Shown in pieces: positions 8,034-18,215 of a DNA stretch of 64,000 bases. The notes under the pieces are model-generated. The model saw only the letters and a list, made by a program, of their open reading frames with translations, ran no database searches and was not told the origin of the DNA. Made by a program: the position numbers and the translations under genes. The DNA is from Opitutales bacterium. GTDB lineage: Bacteria > Verrucomicrobiota > Verrucomicrobiia > Opitutales > JABSRG01. The stretch lies in contig JANQKZ010000001.1 of assembly GCA_028280845.1 (NCBI GenBank), positions 22,027 to 86,026 of the forward strand. Direction: 5' to 3'. Numbering within the stretch: the stretch's first letter is position 1; each line of letters opens with the position of its first letter.

Positions 8034-9797
8034 TTACTTGTCCAGAGGTTTCCGGGGAATCAATACCCTAAGCCGGACCCAACTGGTCCGGGCGAGGTTG
8101 AACCCTTCCAGGTGATGGACCGTATAGCCGGTGTGGTCGAGGGAATTGAGCAACTCCCGGTTGTCCTCGGTAGGCGTAATGATTTTCCCGGCCAGGTACT
8201 GATTGAAGGCGGCATCGAAACGGTATTCAGTTTCCAAATACGAGAGGAATGCACGGTGTTGGTTGACCCGGGGATCGGGGGGGCTGTCCGGCTTATACCA
8301 AAAGTCCCAGAAATGATTGCCGTAATAAATGAGTCCGCCCTCGGCGAAACGCCAGCCAATGGGGAGCTGGTTGATTTCGGCCTCGGTGATGGGCAAGTTG
8401 TCCGAGGAGGGAACGGGGGTTTGATCAAGGACTTCTTGAATGGCGGGATGCTGAGCAAAACGAAGGGTGAGGACAGTTGGCCGGATGGTGGAAAATCCGA
8501 TTTGTACGCCAAGGGCTACCGCGAGAATGCCCAGGCCGAGGAAGATCGGGCGATTGAGCCTGATCCCAAATGGGAGCAGCCAGTAGCCGAGGAGGAGAAG
8601 GCCCGCTCCCAGGAGGACTCCATTGAAGTCGGCCAGAAAGCCGGGGAAGGGAAAGAGGAGCCCGGCCCCTAAGAAGATGAGGATCACGAGGCCGAACAGA
8701 CAGCAGTAAGACCTGAACCAAAGGATATCCCATTTCCGTTTTTGAGGAAGAAAGTCGGATTGAAAGAGCAGGAAAAAGAAGGCGGGAAATCCAGGTAAAG
8801 TGTAGTGGGGAAGTTGGGTGGCGTAGAATGTAAAGATAAGCATGGGGGCGAGGAACCAGGAGAGGAAAAAGGCGTTGCGCTGGTCCCAGCCTTTCCGAAT
8901 CCGGGCAATCCCCAAGACGATCAACCCAAACCAGGGAAACAGGCTGAGCGGGGCCGTGAGAAAGTAAAAACCCGGCAGGAAACTCCTGTCATTAAAGGCC
9001 CCGACACCGCGTTCTACCACGTGAGTCCCGATGCCCACATCCCAATAATCCCCCTGAGTCGTGAGCAGGGCTGGTATGCCCCAAGCGGCTATGGGGGCAA
9101 GCATAACGGGGATACCGGTGAGGACCCGAAGCCGGCGCCAGGGTAAGGGTTTTCGCCAGAAGACCCATCGAAACAGAATAAGGCCAAGGGCCGGGACGGC
9201 CATAGCCAGAGGGCCCTTGGCCAAAAATCCGAAGGCTGCGCTCAGCCAGAGAACCCAGAACCAGGGTGTTCGACCGGGATCCTTATCCGGGGTGAGTAAC
9301 TCCCATAAGGCCCACTGCGTGACAATGATGGCCAGGATCATAGGCATGTCCGCCAGGGCCAACCGCCCATGAATGAAGATCTGGAAACAGGTCAGCCACC
9401 CGACAGCGGCTAGCCAACCGGTCCGGGGGGAAAACAGTTTTGCTCCCCAGATCCAGATCACCCAGGCCGAGAGGATGCAGGACACGACCGAGTGCAGGCG
9501 CGCTCCGAGTTCATTCACTCCCAGAACGGTGTAGAATAGCGACATCCACCAGTAGGTGAGGGGTGGTTTATCAAAACGATACTGACCATTGAAGGACGGC
9601 ACCACCCAGTCCCCTCGATCCATCATTTCCCGGGTGGCTTGAGAGAAGCGCGGTTCGTCCCGGTCGACGAGGGGGAGCCAGGCCGTTCCGGGGACCAGCA
9701 TGAGCAGTCCGATCAGGATAATGGACCAGGTTCCCCACCGTTGAAGAAACGCCTGGGTTGGGAAGTTCTGAAGAGGCGGATTGGAAGTATCCAGCAT
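8034..9797 (-). CDS. GT39/ArnT-like dolichyl-phosphate-mannose-type glycosyltransferase
   Basis: Start chosen at the ATG encoding MLDTSNPPLQ (9797); the frame extends to a TTG at 9833. 587 residues. The N-terminal third has the GT39/GT83 pattern: a transmembrane helix, then LPLVDRDEPRFSQATREMM with the catalytic Asp-Glu pair, DWVVPSFNGQYRFDKPPLTYWW, and about ten further helices. The C-terminal 120 residues are a soluble periplasmic domain. Family members transfer a sugar from a polyprenyl-phosphate carrier to lipid A or another envelope acceptor in the periplasm. The specific sugar cannot be read from sequence. The gene is divergent from the enolase-superfamily gene at 9888, with only 90 bp between them. 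Confidence 0.87.
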   Translation of the reverse strand: MLDTSNPPLQNFPTQAFLQRWGTWSIILIGLLMLVPGTAWLPLVDRDEPRFSQATREMMDRGDWVVPSFNGQYRFDKPPLTYWWMSLFYTVLGVNELGARLHSVVSCILSAWVIWIWGAKLFSPRTGWLAAVGWLTCFQIFIHGRLALADMPMILAIIVTQWALWELLTPDKDPGRTPWFWVLWLSAAFGFLAKGPLAMAVPALGLILFRWVFWRKPLPWRRLRVLTGIPVMLAPIAAWGIPALLTTQGDYWDVGIGTHVVERGVGAFNDRSFLPGFYFLTAPLSLFPWFGLIVLGIARIRKGWDQRNAFFLSWFLAPMLIFTFYATQLPHYTLPGFPAFFFLLFQSDFLPQKRKWDILWFRSYCCLFGLVILIFLGAGLLFPFPGFLADFNGVLLGAGLLLLGYWLLPFGIRLNRPIFLGLGILAVALGVQIGFSTIRPTVLTLRFAQHPAIQEVLDQTPVPSSDNLPITEAEINQLPIGWRFAEGGLIYYGNHFWDFWYKPDSPPDPRVNQHRAFLSYLETEYRFDAAFNQYLAGKIITPTEDNRELLNSLDHTGYTVHHLEGFNLARTSWVRLRVLIPRKPLDK

Positions 9798-9887
9798 GTC
9801 ACAAAAGTGGCAGGCATACTCCTGAACGGGCAAGCCTCTATGTGATTGCCGTCCCCGGGGGGTCTATCTTGCCTTGGGATCTACCAC

Positions 9888-11183
9888 ATGAAATCAAATC
9901 GACGACAATTCCTTAAATCTGCGGGTATCGCAGGAGGGGCCTCAGCCCTTCTTCCCTTATCCGCCGCCAGTGGCTGGAATGAAGACAAGGTTCAGGAGCG
10001 CTACGCGGCATTGGATAAAATCATGAAGAAACCCGTGCTCAAGCGTGAGATGTTCCCTGAGCCGATTATCATTGAGTCTCTGGAATTGCTGAGGGATCGC
10101 AATAATACCCTTTGCCGGGTGCGGTCCCGAGATGGAGTGGAGGGATTGGCTATCGGGCATCCGTTTATCGCAAAAAACAGTTTCCCGATGTTCACTCATA
10201 TCCTGCGTCGTCGATTTCTGGGGAAGGACGCCCGTGACCTGGATGAGCTCATGTTAATGAAGGCGAATCGCCCGGTGAAAAATGAGGGCATTCCCCTTTG
10301 TGTTCAAATGGCAGTGGTTGAATTTGCGATTCTTGACATGCTGGGGGTCATCGCGGGGAAACCGGCCGGTCAGGTGATTGGCGACCCGCTGCGAGACGAG
10401 GTTCAGTTTTACCTCGGGCATCACTACTCCAACCTCCGTCGGTTACCTCCGGAAGAATCCCTCGCGTTGATGGGGCGCGATGCCGAGGAAACCCGGGCTC
10501 GGGCGATCAAGCTCAGGGCGGGAAGCGGTGACCAGATGGGACGCGACCTCGATAATGCCCCGGGTCGAACAGAAAAGCTGATCCGCATGGCACGGGAAAT
10601 ATATGGGGAAGACATGGTCCTCATGATCGACGGAAACGGTTCTTATTCTGTAAAAGAGGCAATCCGGATCGGAAAGATTCTGGAGGAGTATAATTATTAC
10701 TTTTACGAGGAACCCATTCCATGGGATTGGTACGAAGAGCAGAAACTGGTCGAGATGGCTCTCGATATTCCGATGGCCGGGGGCGAAGAGGAGTTCGGGT
10801 TGCACGCCTTTCGCTACCTGGCGGGGAACGAGGTATTCCAGATTCTGCAACCGGACCTGTTCTACTTCGGCGGGATGATTCGGACCATGATCGTGGCCCG
10901 CATGTGCGAGGCCATGGGCCTGCAAATAACTCCTCACATCTCAGCGGGCGGCTTGGGGTATGTCTACATGATGCAAATGGTAGGGGTCTGCCCTGCAGCA
11001 GCCGAATACCACGAATTTAAAATGTTCCATACTCGGGATGCCAATGGAACCATGGTTCCGGTTGAGAGTAAAACTCAGCCCTTCGCCAGTCATGATGGTT
11101 TAATCTATGTTCCTACAGGGACCGGCCTGGGGGTCAGGGTTGACCCGGAATATGTGAAGACCCATAAACCGGTCGAGGTGTGA
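9888..11183 (+). CDS. Mandelate racemase/muconate lactonizing-type (enolase superfamily) enzyme, Tat-exported
   Basis: Start at MKSNRRQFLKSAG (9888). The twin arginine with FLK and a following Ala/Gly/Leu-rich stretch is a Tat signal. 431 residues. Metal ligands of the enolase superfamily are visible in order: MIDGNGSY (Asp), YYFYEEPIPW (Glu) and GGEEEFG (Glu), followed by TPHISAGGLG, in which His is the likely second acid/base. A K-x-R-like IKLRAG sits where MR-type enzymes carry the first base. These enzymes abstract the alpha proton of a carboxylate, often an acid sugar (dehydratase) or its epimer. Export through Tat is usual for this subgroup in Verrucomicrobiota and Planctomycetota. It is convergent with GH43, leaving only 3 bp between their stops. 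Confidence 0.87.
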   Translation: MKSNRRQFLKSAGIAGGASALLPLSAASGWNEDKVQERYAALDKIMKKPVLKREMFPEPIIIESLELLRDRNNTLCRVRSRDGVEGLAIGHPFIAKNSFPMFTHILRRRFLGKDARDLDELMLMKANRPVKNEGIPLCVQMAVVEFAILDMLGVIAGKPAGQVIGDPLRDEVQFYLGHHYSNLRRLPPEESLALMGRDAEETRARAIKLRAGSGDQMGRDLDNAPGRTEKLIRMAREIYGEDMVLMIDGNGSYSVKEAIRIGKILEEYNYYFYEEPIPWDWYEEQKLVEMALDIPMAGGEEEFGLHAFRYLAGNEVFQILQPDLFYFGGMIRTMIVARMCEAMGLQITPHISAGGLGYVYMMQMVGVCPAAAEYHEFKMFHTRDANGTMVPVESKTQPFASHDGLIYVPTGTGLGVRVDPEYVKTHKPVEV

Positions 11184-11186
11184 ATT

Positions 11187-12233
11187 TCACTCTTCCACGG
11201 GGGTGCCAAAGGGAATTTGATCGCCCAGGATGAGGCGGTCTCCCCCATCGATGAGCTGGTAGAGTTGGCTTCGTTCCTCGGAGCGGGTGTTGGGCTGGTG
11301 AAAGGTGAGCATGAGCTGTCCACCAAAGCTTTCAAATATCATGCCATGGCCCCCGTTGGCAGGGAAGAGCGGATCTTCCATTTGAACCCATGGCCCCTTG
11401 ACGGAGCCGGATTCCGAGTAGGCCTGCCCGATAGCGTATTTTTCTTCACCGAAACTGGACCAGATCATGAGGAGGCGATCGTTTTTCGTGCGGAAGAGGA
11501 AGCATCCGTCGGTGACCCAACCGTGTTGGGTGCCGACCCCGACTCGGAGTAAGCTTCGGCTCCAGGAGGCATCCGAGGCGTAGAACAAGGTCTCGGGAGC
11601 ATCGACCGTATCGGACAGGTCGGGTTTAAGCTCCACCAATTCCATGCTGCCGTCCACTATCTGAAACCATTCGTGACAGTAAATCATGTAGGGGACACCG
11701 TCCTCTTCCCAAAGGGTGCCATCCAGGGCCATCCACATTTCTGGTGTGTGGCCCCGGTCCCGGCGGAAGGGCTTAAAGGGCCCGGTTGGGCCATCCGCGA
11801 TGAGGATCTGGGTCTGGCGCTTGATGTTGGGTTTGCGCTTGGGCGGGGTGGGCAAGGGGTCGTGGGAGGAAAAGGTAGCGAACAGATAGTATTTTCCCTG
11901 GTAGGGGTGCACCTCGGGGGCCCAGATCTGGTTGTTCGCCCAAAAGTCTTCAGGGAAGTGAAAAACGGGCAGGGGACCCTGCCAGGTTTCGAGGTTTTTA
12001 CTTCGATACACCCCGACTCCCCGGGTGGTTCCCCGCTCATCCGCTACGTCTACGGAGATGGAGGCGTACATGTAATAGTAGCCGTCCGCCTGGACGGGAA
12101 CGATGTAGGGATCGCGGATTCTTAGATCGGCACGAGGTATCGTCGGGTAATCGGAAAAGGACAGTTGGCCGACCGCCTGGGAGGAAAGGATGGAGAACAG
12201 GAAAGCGAAAAGTATCGGGAGGAGTATACGCAT
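11187..12233 (-). CDS. GH43 family glycoside hydrolase, secreted
   Basis: 348 residues with an N-terminal signal peptide (MRILLPILFAFLFSILSSQA). The five-bladed GH43 propeller is indicated by LRIRDPYIVPV (Asp41, the likely general base), YYYMYAS, IWAPEVHPYQGKYYLFAT, ALDGTLWEEDGVPYMIY (Asp171, pKa-modulating) and CHEW (Glu188, the likely acid). GGHGMIF and LMLTFHQPN complete the last blade. Family members are inverting alpha-arabinofuranosidases, beta-xylosidases or related exo-galactanases. The subfamily cannot be assigned by eye. The gene is divergent from asnS, with a short tandem repeat in the gap. It has no obvious partner transporter next to it. Confidence 0.87.
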   Translation of the reverse strand: MRILLPILFAFLFSILSSQAVGQLSFSDYPTIPRADLRIRDPYIVPVQADGYYYMYASISVDVADERGTTRGVGVYRSKNLETWQGPLPVFHFPEDFWANNQIWAPEVHPYQGKYYLFATFSSHDPLPTPPKRKPNIKRQTQILIADGPTGPFKPFRRDRGHTPEMWMALDGTLWEEDGVPYMIYCHEWFQIVDGSMELVELKPDLSDTVDAPETLFYASDASWSRSLLRVGVGTQHGWVTDGCFLFRTKNDRLLMIWSSFGEEKYAIGQAYSESGSVKGPWVQMEDPLFPANGGHGMIFESFGGQLMLTFHQPNTRSEERSQLYQLIDGGDRLILGDQIPFGTPVEE

Positions 12234-12237
12234 AGGG

Positions 12238-12272
12238 ATAGTGTCGGGTGTCGAGTGTCGGGTGTCTAGGGT
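12238..12272. repeat. degenerate GTGTCGGGT tandem repeat
   Basis: The gap between GH43 and asnS begins with about four imperfect copies of GTGTCGGGT / GTGTCGAGT. It resembles, in style, the tandem tracts at 13774-13868 and 28986-29027: short units with a CG core. It lies in the GH43 5' leader, so it may sit within the transcript. Confidence 0.65.
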
Positions 12273-12386
12273 ATAGGTTTGTTCCCGTTAGGTGGAGAAG
12301 TATGGCGCCCTGGTCATTGCGCCCTGCCTCGGATGTTATGTTCCAAAAGCATTGCAAAGCGAGGGGGGGCAACTTGACTGAGGGGT

Positions 12387-13772
12387 ATGGAAAAGTTGCT
12401 AGTGAAGCACGCGTTGGCCAGCGATGGCCCGAAAGATGATGTGTTGATCCAGGGCTGGGTGCGCACCCGCCGGGATTCGAAGACCTTCTCCTTCCTCGAA
12501 GTGAATGATGGGTCTTGCCTGAAAAATCTCCAAATCATTGTTGATGCGGATTTGGAAGACTACGCGAAGGTGCAGGATGCATCAACAGGTGCAGCCATCG
12601 AAGTGAGCGGAAACCTGGTCGAGTCGAAAGGGAAGGGGCAGACCTGGGAGGTTCAGGCCAAAACCCTGTCTGTGGTCGGCTTGGCCGACAGTACCTACCC
12701 CTTGCAAAAGAAGGGCCATACGGTGGAGTTTTTGCGGGAGATTGCGCACCTGCGAACCCGATCGAACCTGTTTGGGGCTGTGTTTCGGACCCGGAATCGG
12801 CTGGCCATGGCAATTCATACTTTCTTCCAGTCCCGGGATTTTATGTACGTCCATACTCCCATTGTCACGGCGAGCGATTGTGAGGGGGCAGGGGAGTTGT
12901 TCCACGTGAGCAGCCTGGATCCGGAAAACCCACCCCGGGGAGAAGATGGGAAGATCGACTACAAAGCGGACTTCTTTGAGCGACCGACCTACCTGACGGT
13001 GAGTGGCCAATTGGAGGCTGAGATCTTTGCGACCGCCTACAAAAATGTGTATACCTTCGGGCCGACCTTCCGGGCGGAAAACTCAAATACGGCCCGACAC
13101 GCCAGTGAATTCTGGATGATCGAACCGGAGATGGCGTTTTGCGATATTCATGGCGACATGGATTTGGCGGAGGGTATGGTTCAGTACCTGATCAAGGATA
13201 TCCTTGAGAATTGTCAGGAAGATTTAGAGCTGTTCAACAAGTTCGTCGAAAAGGGACTCATCCAGCGACTGGAAAAGGTGGCCGAACAGCCCTTCAAGCG
13301 AGTGACTTATACCGAGGCGGTCGAAATCCTGGAGCATTCCGGAAAGTCCTTTGAATACCCGATCCAGTATGGGGTGAACCTGCAGTCCGAGCATGAACGC
13401 TACCTCACAGAAGACCATTTTAAGTGTCCGGTGTCCGTTTACCATTACCCGAAGGAGATCAAGCCCTTCTACATGCGGGCGAATGATGACGGCAAGACGG
13501 TGGCCGCGATGGATGTGTTAGTCCCCGGTATTGGCGAAATCGTAGGAGGAAGCCAACGGGAAGAACGCCTGGATGTGCTCCAAGCCAACATGGCGGCCCA
13601 TGGCCTGAGTGAGAAAGATTACTGGTGGTATCTGGACTTGCGCCGGTTTGGGACGGTGGAACACGCCGGCTTCGGCCTGGGATTCGAACGCATGCTCATG
13701 TATGTGACCGGGGTGCACAACATCCGCGACGTCATCCCCTTCCCGAGGACTCCCGGGAATGCAGAGTTCTAG
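12387..13772 (+). CDS. asnS: Asparaginyl-tRNA synthetase
   Basis: 461 residues, the normal length for bacterial AsnRS. An N-terminal OB-fold anticodon-binding domain contains [25 protein letters not shown]. The class II core follows, with motif 1 in the [12 protein letters not shown] region and [21 protein letters not shown]. Motif 2 is at [23 protein letters not shown]; motif 3 is [30 protein letters not shown]. The [14 protein letters not shown] signature favours AsnRS over AspRS. It charges tRNA-Asn in the cytoplasm and is the only core housekeeping gene in the window. It is preceded by a 150 bp gap with a tandem repeat and followed directly by another tandem repeat. Confidence 0.96.
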   Translation: MEKLLVKHALASDGPKDDVLIQGWVRTRRDSKTFSFLEVNDGSCLKNLQIIVDADLEDYAKVQDASTGAAIEVSGNLVESKGKGQTWEVQAKTLSVVGLADSTYPLQKKGHTVEFLREIAHLRTRSNLFGAVFRTRNRLAMAIHTFFQSRDFMYVHTPIVTASDCEGAGELFHVSSLDPENPPRGEDGKIDYKADFFERPTYLTVSGQLEAEIFATAYKNVYTFGPTFRAENSNTARHASEFWMIEPEMAFCDIHGDMDLAEGMVQYLIKDILENCQEDLELFNKFVEKGLIQRLEKVAEQPFKRVTYTEAVEILEHSGKSFEYPIQYGVNLQSEHERYLTEDHFKCPVSVYHYPKEIKPFYMRANDDGKTVAAMDVLVPGIGEIVGGSQREERLDVLQANMAAHGLSEKDYWWYLDLRRFGTVEHAGFGLGFERMLMYVTGVHNIRDVIPFPRTPGNAEF

Positions 13773-13773
13773 A

Positions 13774-13868
13774 AAGTCGGAAATCGGAAATCGGAAGTCG
13801 GAAGGCGGAAGACAGAAGCCGGAAATCAGAAGTCGGAAATCGGGGATCGGAAGGCGGGAGTCAGGTGC
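13774..13868. repeat. degenerate tandem repeat of about 7 bp units (GGAAATC/GGAAGTC)
   Basis: Immediately after the asnS stop, roughly 13 imperfect units of the type CGGAAATC, CGGAAGTC, CGGAAGGC and AGAAGTC run head to tail for about 95 bp. The unit is A/G-rich on this strand. The tract is too irregular to encode protein, and open frames through it are artefacts. Position just behind a stop codon is the same as for other such tracts in this genome. Confidence 0.8.
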
Positions 13869-14309
13869 CTGGCTGAGGCTGGGGCTTTGCGGCTGACGGC
13901 CGAACCGATTGGCGAGGACCGAGACCGATTCGGGTGGGGGGGCGAGTAGAGCGATTGCCTCTGCTATCACCGAGCTGGATGTAGACGACCCCGTGTTGAT
14001 TGACCGGTCGATCCTGAATGAGCGGCCAGGACTTCCGGTAGTTGTGGTGGTGGCCAACTGCGATGTGTTGGAGGCCCCGGACGCCCTCCAGGGAAAACTG
14101 ATCTTTTCAGGCGGCAACGTGACGAAGATGGTTTAACCCGTGGAACTCATCTATAACCTTTAATCCTTGGCGCTTCCCTAAGCCATTCTCTCATTAATGG
14201 TGACCTTGCATGCAGTGGCTTTGAATTAAGCGGTGTGGATACATCCTTCGACGATGCCCTGGCCCCCGGTCCTCCATATTCCCCCTTATGCAATGGAACG
14301 CTACAGATT
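13869..14309. other. 440 bp gap without a supported gene
   Basis: Between the asnS tandem repeat and the stop of the SSS symporter I find only short open frames on both strands (for example plus 13909-14136, 75 residues, with a VVVVVANCD run). They have no family signature and no start context. It may hold the remains of a gene. No tRNA-like or terminator-like fold was seen. Confidence 0.4.
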
Positions 14310-16499
14310 CTATGTGTTTCCACCCAAAGTAATGGCCAGTGAAAATAAGAGGAGTACGGCAAACACAAATCCCAGGGATAAGAGAAATCCAATAGCGTCT
14401 TCCCTGGTCCACTTATAAAATTCCCAATGTGCATTTGGGTATAGTAGGTTGTGTTGAGTTAAGTTTGGATTATCGTAGGCATGCTCAAGATTACCTTTGT
14501 CGGATTCAGGTCCTTTCCGGCTCACCGGGGTTCGCATTTTCAGAAAAAACCGGTGCCCAATAGTCTCAGGGTCACTCGGGAAGACTCGAGATATCCCAAA
14601 CATAATAAGGAAGGGAAATAGCAATCGAATCCATAAGCGGATCGATTCGTTCAAGGCATATGGGAACTTTTCTAATGGAATGCCAATCCACTTGAGAAAA
14701 ACCATCTCCAGATAAAGATATCCACCTCCAAAGCGATTGCCGCTCTGATCAATTTTTATGCCCTTGGACCAGTAAATTCCTTTTGGCTCGATAAAATTCG
14801 TTTTTATGAGGGTTTCTCCTATCTCAATGGATCGGGGTTTCTCCAATCCACTTGGCCTCTCCCTTTCCTCCCAGCTGCGGATCCGTGCCTCCTGGTTTTC
14901 CGCATCGATTGGTTTGGCTATAAAACTGTGTTCGATAACCTGGGCTTGAGTCGTGAGATGCAATGAGCCGGTAGTTCGGAGGCCTGGAAAAAGGCTTGGG
15001 AGTATCAATGGTGCTAAGTAAAAGACAAACAATGCAGACCAGATGGATATCCACGCTCCCAATCGGGTTGCTTTTCTCCATTTTAAGCCAAGCCAAAAGG
15101 CAGGAGCGAAAATAATGAAAAACTCCCAGATAAACTTCAATACTTCTAAAATGCGGTCGAATTGTAGCGAAATATACGCGGTCATGACTAAAAAAATCGC
15201 TCCCGAGATTCGACCAGCCAATACATAGTCACTTTCTGTTTTATCCGGGAATAAGGGGTAGTAGAGGCTTCTGACCACGAGTCCCGAGACGGTAAGGGTC
15301 AAGCAGTCCGCGGTCGACATCAACGCTGCTATCATACAGGCCAGCATTAGACCCACCAGCCCCAGTCCAAGGGGCCCCAACAATTCTCTGGTAGCCACTC
15401 CCCAGACATAATCGGGATTCGCCAGTTTATCTGAAAACAAGACAACTGCAAAAAGAGCAAAAACCCCCCACAAGACCGTGAGGACGCGCTTCAATAAGGT
15501 GCCTGCTACAAATCCAATTCTGGCGGCTAGCTCATCTTTAGCGGCTCCAGCTGTTACGAGCTGGTTGGGTTGGGTGACCACGGTGATTCCTGAAACAACG
15601 GAAACAGTAAGAATATAATACCATGTGAAATCAACGGTGTCCGGAGATCCGAGTATCCTGAAATAACTTTCGGGTAATCGATCATGCAAATGGGAAAAGG
15701 CTTGGAGAATGCCTTCACCTCCGTAGTGATCATTCACCCTGGCCCAGACAAAGGGCAGCAATATGAGGGATAAAAGAATGATGCTGATCCCCTGGATCAA
15801 GTCCGTATAGAAGGCCGCTCTCAGTCCACCCATGACTGAATAGAGGATCAAAGCCAGACAAATGGTCCAAACCAGGATTCTATCATCAATATGGGAGAAT
15901 AAGGTTCTTGGTTGGGCCTGGCTCAATTGAATCAACCGCTCCTTTTCTCCAGGTGAAAGAAATTGGGGCCCAATCAACTCCAGGTTCCGGAGTTCTTGTG
16001 CGCTTTCAAACTCTATCCGTTCTTCCACAGTCAACTCATGAAGCGTTTTGGGAGACATACCCTGTGCGGTCCGGGCCACTGCCAAAAAGCCGACGGATAA
16101 AAGCCCGGCCATCCCTACCGTGGCCACCACCGAATACATGGCCGCCATTCTCCTGGAATTATAACGGTCAACATAATAATCCGCCATGGAATAGATACGC
16201 ATTCGTCGAAGTAGAGGGGCGGTTAACCAGAAAAAGGGGGTAACGAAGAGGAGCAGTAATGAGCTCCAAATACCACTCGCCCCATTGTTGTAGACGGTTG
16301 TGGCCACCCCCGCCGGTCCGTCAGCCGAGGTGGATTGTCCAAAGCTGCCAAAAGTGGAAAAGAGTTTTCCGAATTTCCTCCCTCCCAGGAGGAAATCTTC
16401 CTGATTATGAATCCCCCGGCTGGTCCAAATTCCAATTGAGACGATCAGCATGAAATTCAGGAACAGGATAACGAGGTCTGGAATAGTGAAACCGTACAT
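14310..16499 (-). CDS. Sodium:solute symporter (SSS family), long form
   Basis: 729 residues, longer than the typical 500-550. The N-terminus has the usual first helix (PDLVILFLNFMLIVSIGIW), then GIHNQEDFLLGGRKFG and FGQSTSADGPAGVATTVYNNG, which carry the sodium-site and substrate-site unwound helix of the LeuT fold. About 13 further helices follow. Two soluble insertions are seen: one after helix 4 (about residues 150-190) and a large one near residues 520-620, before the last helices. Family members import sugars, uronates or other organic acids with Na+. It lies 110 bp downstream of the GH28 gene on the same strand, so it probably imports the product of that enzyme. Confidence 0.88.
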   Translation of the reverse strand: MYGFTIPDLVILFLNFMLIVSIGIWTSRGIHNQEDFLLGGRKFGKLFSTFGSFGQSTSADGPAGVATTVYNNGASGIWSSLLLLFVTPFFWLTAPLLRRMRIYSMADYYVDRYNSRRMAAMYSVVATVGMAGLLSVGFLAVARTAQGMSPKTLHELTVEERIEFESAQELRNLELIGPQFLSPGEKERLIQLSQAQPRTLFSHIDDRILVWTICLALILYSVMGGLRAAFYTDLIQGISIILLSLILLPFVWARVNDHYGGEGILQAFSHLHDRLPESYFRILGSPDTVDFTWYYILTVSVVSGITVVTQPNQLVTAGAAKDELAARIGFVAGTLLKRVLTVLWGVFALFAVVLFSDKLANPDYVWGVATRELLGPLGLGLVGLMLACMIAALMSTADCLTLTVSGLVVRSLYYPLFPDKTESDYVLAGRISGAIFLVMTAYISLQFDRILEVLKFIWEFFIIFAPAFWLGLKWRKATRLGAWISIWSALFVFYLAPLILPSLFPGLRTTGSLHLTTQAQVIEHSFIAKPIDAENQEARIRSWEERERPSGLEKPRSIEIGETLIKTNFIEPKGIYWSKGIKIDQSGNRFGGGYLYLEMVFLKWIGIPLEKFPYALNESIRLWIRLLFPFLIMFGISRVFPSDPETIGHRFFLKMRTPVSRKGPESDKGNLEHAYDNPNLTQHNLLYPNAHWEFYKWTREDAIGFLLSLGFVFAVLLLFSLAITLGGNT

Positions 16500-16608
16500 G
16501 GAAGATGCGGGCTTGTGGGGTGCCAGGGATCGAGTTGAAGCTTAAAGTTCCTTTTATCGGGATCAAGATTTGAGAAACCGGAATACTCGAATGCGAGGAA
16601 CCAGCCGC

Positions 16609-17925
16609 TCAGGCCCCTCTTCCGTATGGACCGATAAGGGGGCGAGTACACCCCGGGTCGATGGAAACGGTACAATTTTCGTAGCTGACATCCTCGGCCC
16701 GATGCGAATAAAACCCATATAATCCCACGTCCAGAAAATCCCCCTCTTCACAAGGTCTGAGGTCATACTTCAAATTGCCGAAGTGGGTCTTCTGGGAGAC
16801 CTTCAGGGTTACTTTCTTAAAGCGGATACGGTTCATTTTTTGGGGGCTCGATGATCCTACAAAAACCCCGTTTTCACTATCGCATTGGATATTTTCAAAA
16901 AGAATATCGCTGACTTCACCCACTGAGCCTTGGGTTTTACCTTCAGGGAAACGTAAGCTGCCATCCTTGCTTTTTTCCGGGGGTCTGGGGTATGCCGTCA
17001 CATATATGGGTTCAGATTTGCCCCACCAGACGTCTTCAAATAAGCGCCCTTCAATTATGATGTAGCGGAACACTACATTTTTAACTATCCCTTCATCGCG
17101 GTTTTGGATGCCCAATCCGCGGTTGCTCTTCCGGATCGTGCAATACTCGATCCAAATGTCGGAAATCTCACTGATGTTTTCGGAACCCAGCTTGATGCCG
17201 CATGAGGTCGACACCAATTCACAATTAGAAACTGTAATATTGCTGCAAATCCCATAATCGGAATATTCACGTCGGTTCTTGAAGCATATGCAATCGTCAC
17301 CGGACTCGATTAAACAATTTTTTACCACAGCATTGCTGGTATGATTAAAGTCGATTCCATCGCTATTTCGAATTTTCAGATTGTTTCTAATCTCGAGGTC
17401 ACTGACTTCTACACCGTTGCATCCGATAAAGTGGAGCCCCCAGTAAGCTGCGTCTTTAAAGGTGACATGCTGTATTTTAATATCTTTACAGTTTTCCAGG
17501 ACTAGTAAATGGGGGCGGGGATCTATGGATTCAAAAGGTTTGAGCTCGAAGGCGTCTCGTAATTCCTTGCCCATAAAAGCAATGCCGTTGCCATTGATTT
17601 CTCCCTCACCAGTGATCCGGATATTCTGGAGATTTTTTCCTCCGATCCATATGGAGCCCTCTTTGAAATTGTCGCGAAACGCACTGCGGTGGTAGTATGA
17701 TTCGTCAGGATGTGCCAGAATCGTGGTGTTTATGCCGACATAGAGTTCCAAGTTACTGACTAGATCAAAGGGACTGGCGAGGAAGGTATGATTGGGGGGA
17801 AAAACAACTTTGCCCCCCCCGTGGGCCTTGCAGGATAGGAGTGCCTCTTGGATGGCCGGCCCGTCATTGACTCTTCCGTCACCGACAGCTCCAAAATTAA
17901 GAACGTTAAAAACCATGGATTCCAT
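16609..17925 (-). CDS. GH28 family (polygalacturonase-like) protein
   Basis: 438 residues. FNVLNFGAVGDGRVNDGPAIQEAL at the start is the classic pectate-type beta-helix opening. Catalytic features of GH28 follow: IRNSDGIDF (NxD) and SGDDCICFK (DD). The third motif, normally GHG, reads TSCGIKLGSE, so the histidine is absent, as in several bacterial GH28 subgroups. NRGLGIQNRDEG replaces the RIK loop. No signal peptide is present, implying a cytoplasmic or periplasm-independent role in breaking imported galacturonides or rhamnogalacturonan fragments. It is upstream of the SSS symporter on the same strand and divergent from the LacI gene. Confidence 0.86.
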   Translation of the reverse strand: MESMVFNVLNFGAVGDGRVNDGPAIQEALLSCKAHGGGKVVFPPNHTFLASPFDLVSNLELYVGINTTILAHPDESYYHRSAFRDNFKEGSIWIGGKNLQNIRITGEGEINGNGIAFMGKELRDAFELKPFESIDPRPHLLVLENCKDIKIQHVTFKDAAYWGLHFIGCNGVEVSDLEIRNNLKIRNSDGIDFNHTSNAVVKNCLIESGDDCICFKNRREYSDYGICSNITVSNCELVSTSCGIKLGSENISEISDIWIEYCTIRKSNRGLGIQNRDEGIVKNVVFRYIIIEGRLFEDVWWGKSEPIYVTAYPRPPEKSKDGSLRFPEGKTQGSVGEVSDILFENIQCDSENGVFVGSSSPQKMNRIRFKKVTLKVSQKTHFGNLKYDLRPCEEGDFLDVGLYGFYSHRAEDVSYENCTVSIDPGCTRPLIGPYGRGA

Positions 17926-18200
17926 CTCAGGACAGGGTAAACGATAAATTTATAAAAAGAGCAGAATCCGCCTGGATCTGATGATTCTGCAAATTATTCC
18001 CTTCCTCTATGAATGTTGCGCCTATCCTTAGCCCATTCGTCAAATTGACTCAAAGGACTCAGGTCTGAAGGCAGGGAGAAGTTCGAAATTGTTTCAATGA
18101 TCATACCTTGAAAATCCTATTCGCAAGAGATTCTACCTCGCATAGTATGCCGTGTTAATCCATGGATTTCTATTGCTCAATAGGTTTGCTTCAGGAAAAA

Positions 18201-18215
18201 TTCTAAGCGTTATAT
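18201..18215 (+). promoter_or_regulatory. possible autoregulatory LacI operator half-site
   Basis: The 15 bases TTCTAAGCGTTATAT overlap the LacI start codon. The same 15 bases occur at 22350-22364 as one arm of the palindromic site upstream of the TonB receptor. Here the mirrored AACGCTT arm is missing. The identity between two distant regulatory positions suggests that the LacI protein binds both. Confidence 0.45.

Noticed and set aside
13518..14117. 199-residue minus-strand frame across the asnS 3' end and tandem repeat
   Set aside because: It runs antisense to asnS and through the repeat; composition (Ser/Pro/Thr strings) is typical of a shadow frame.
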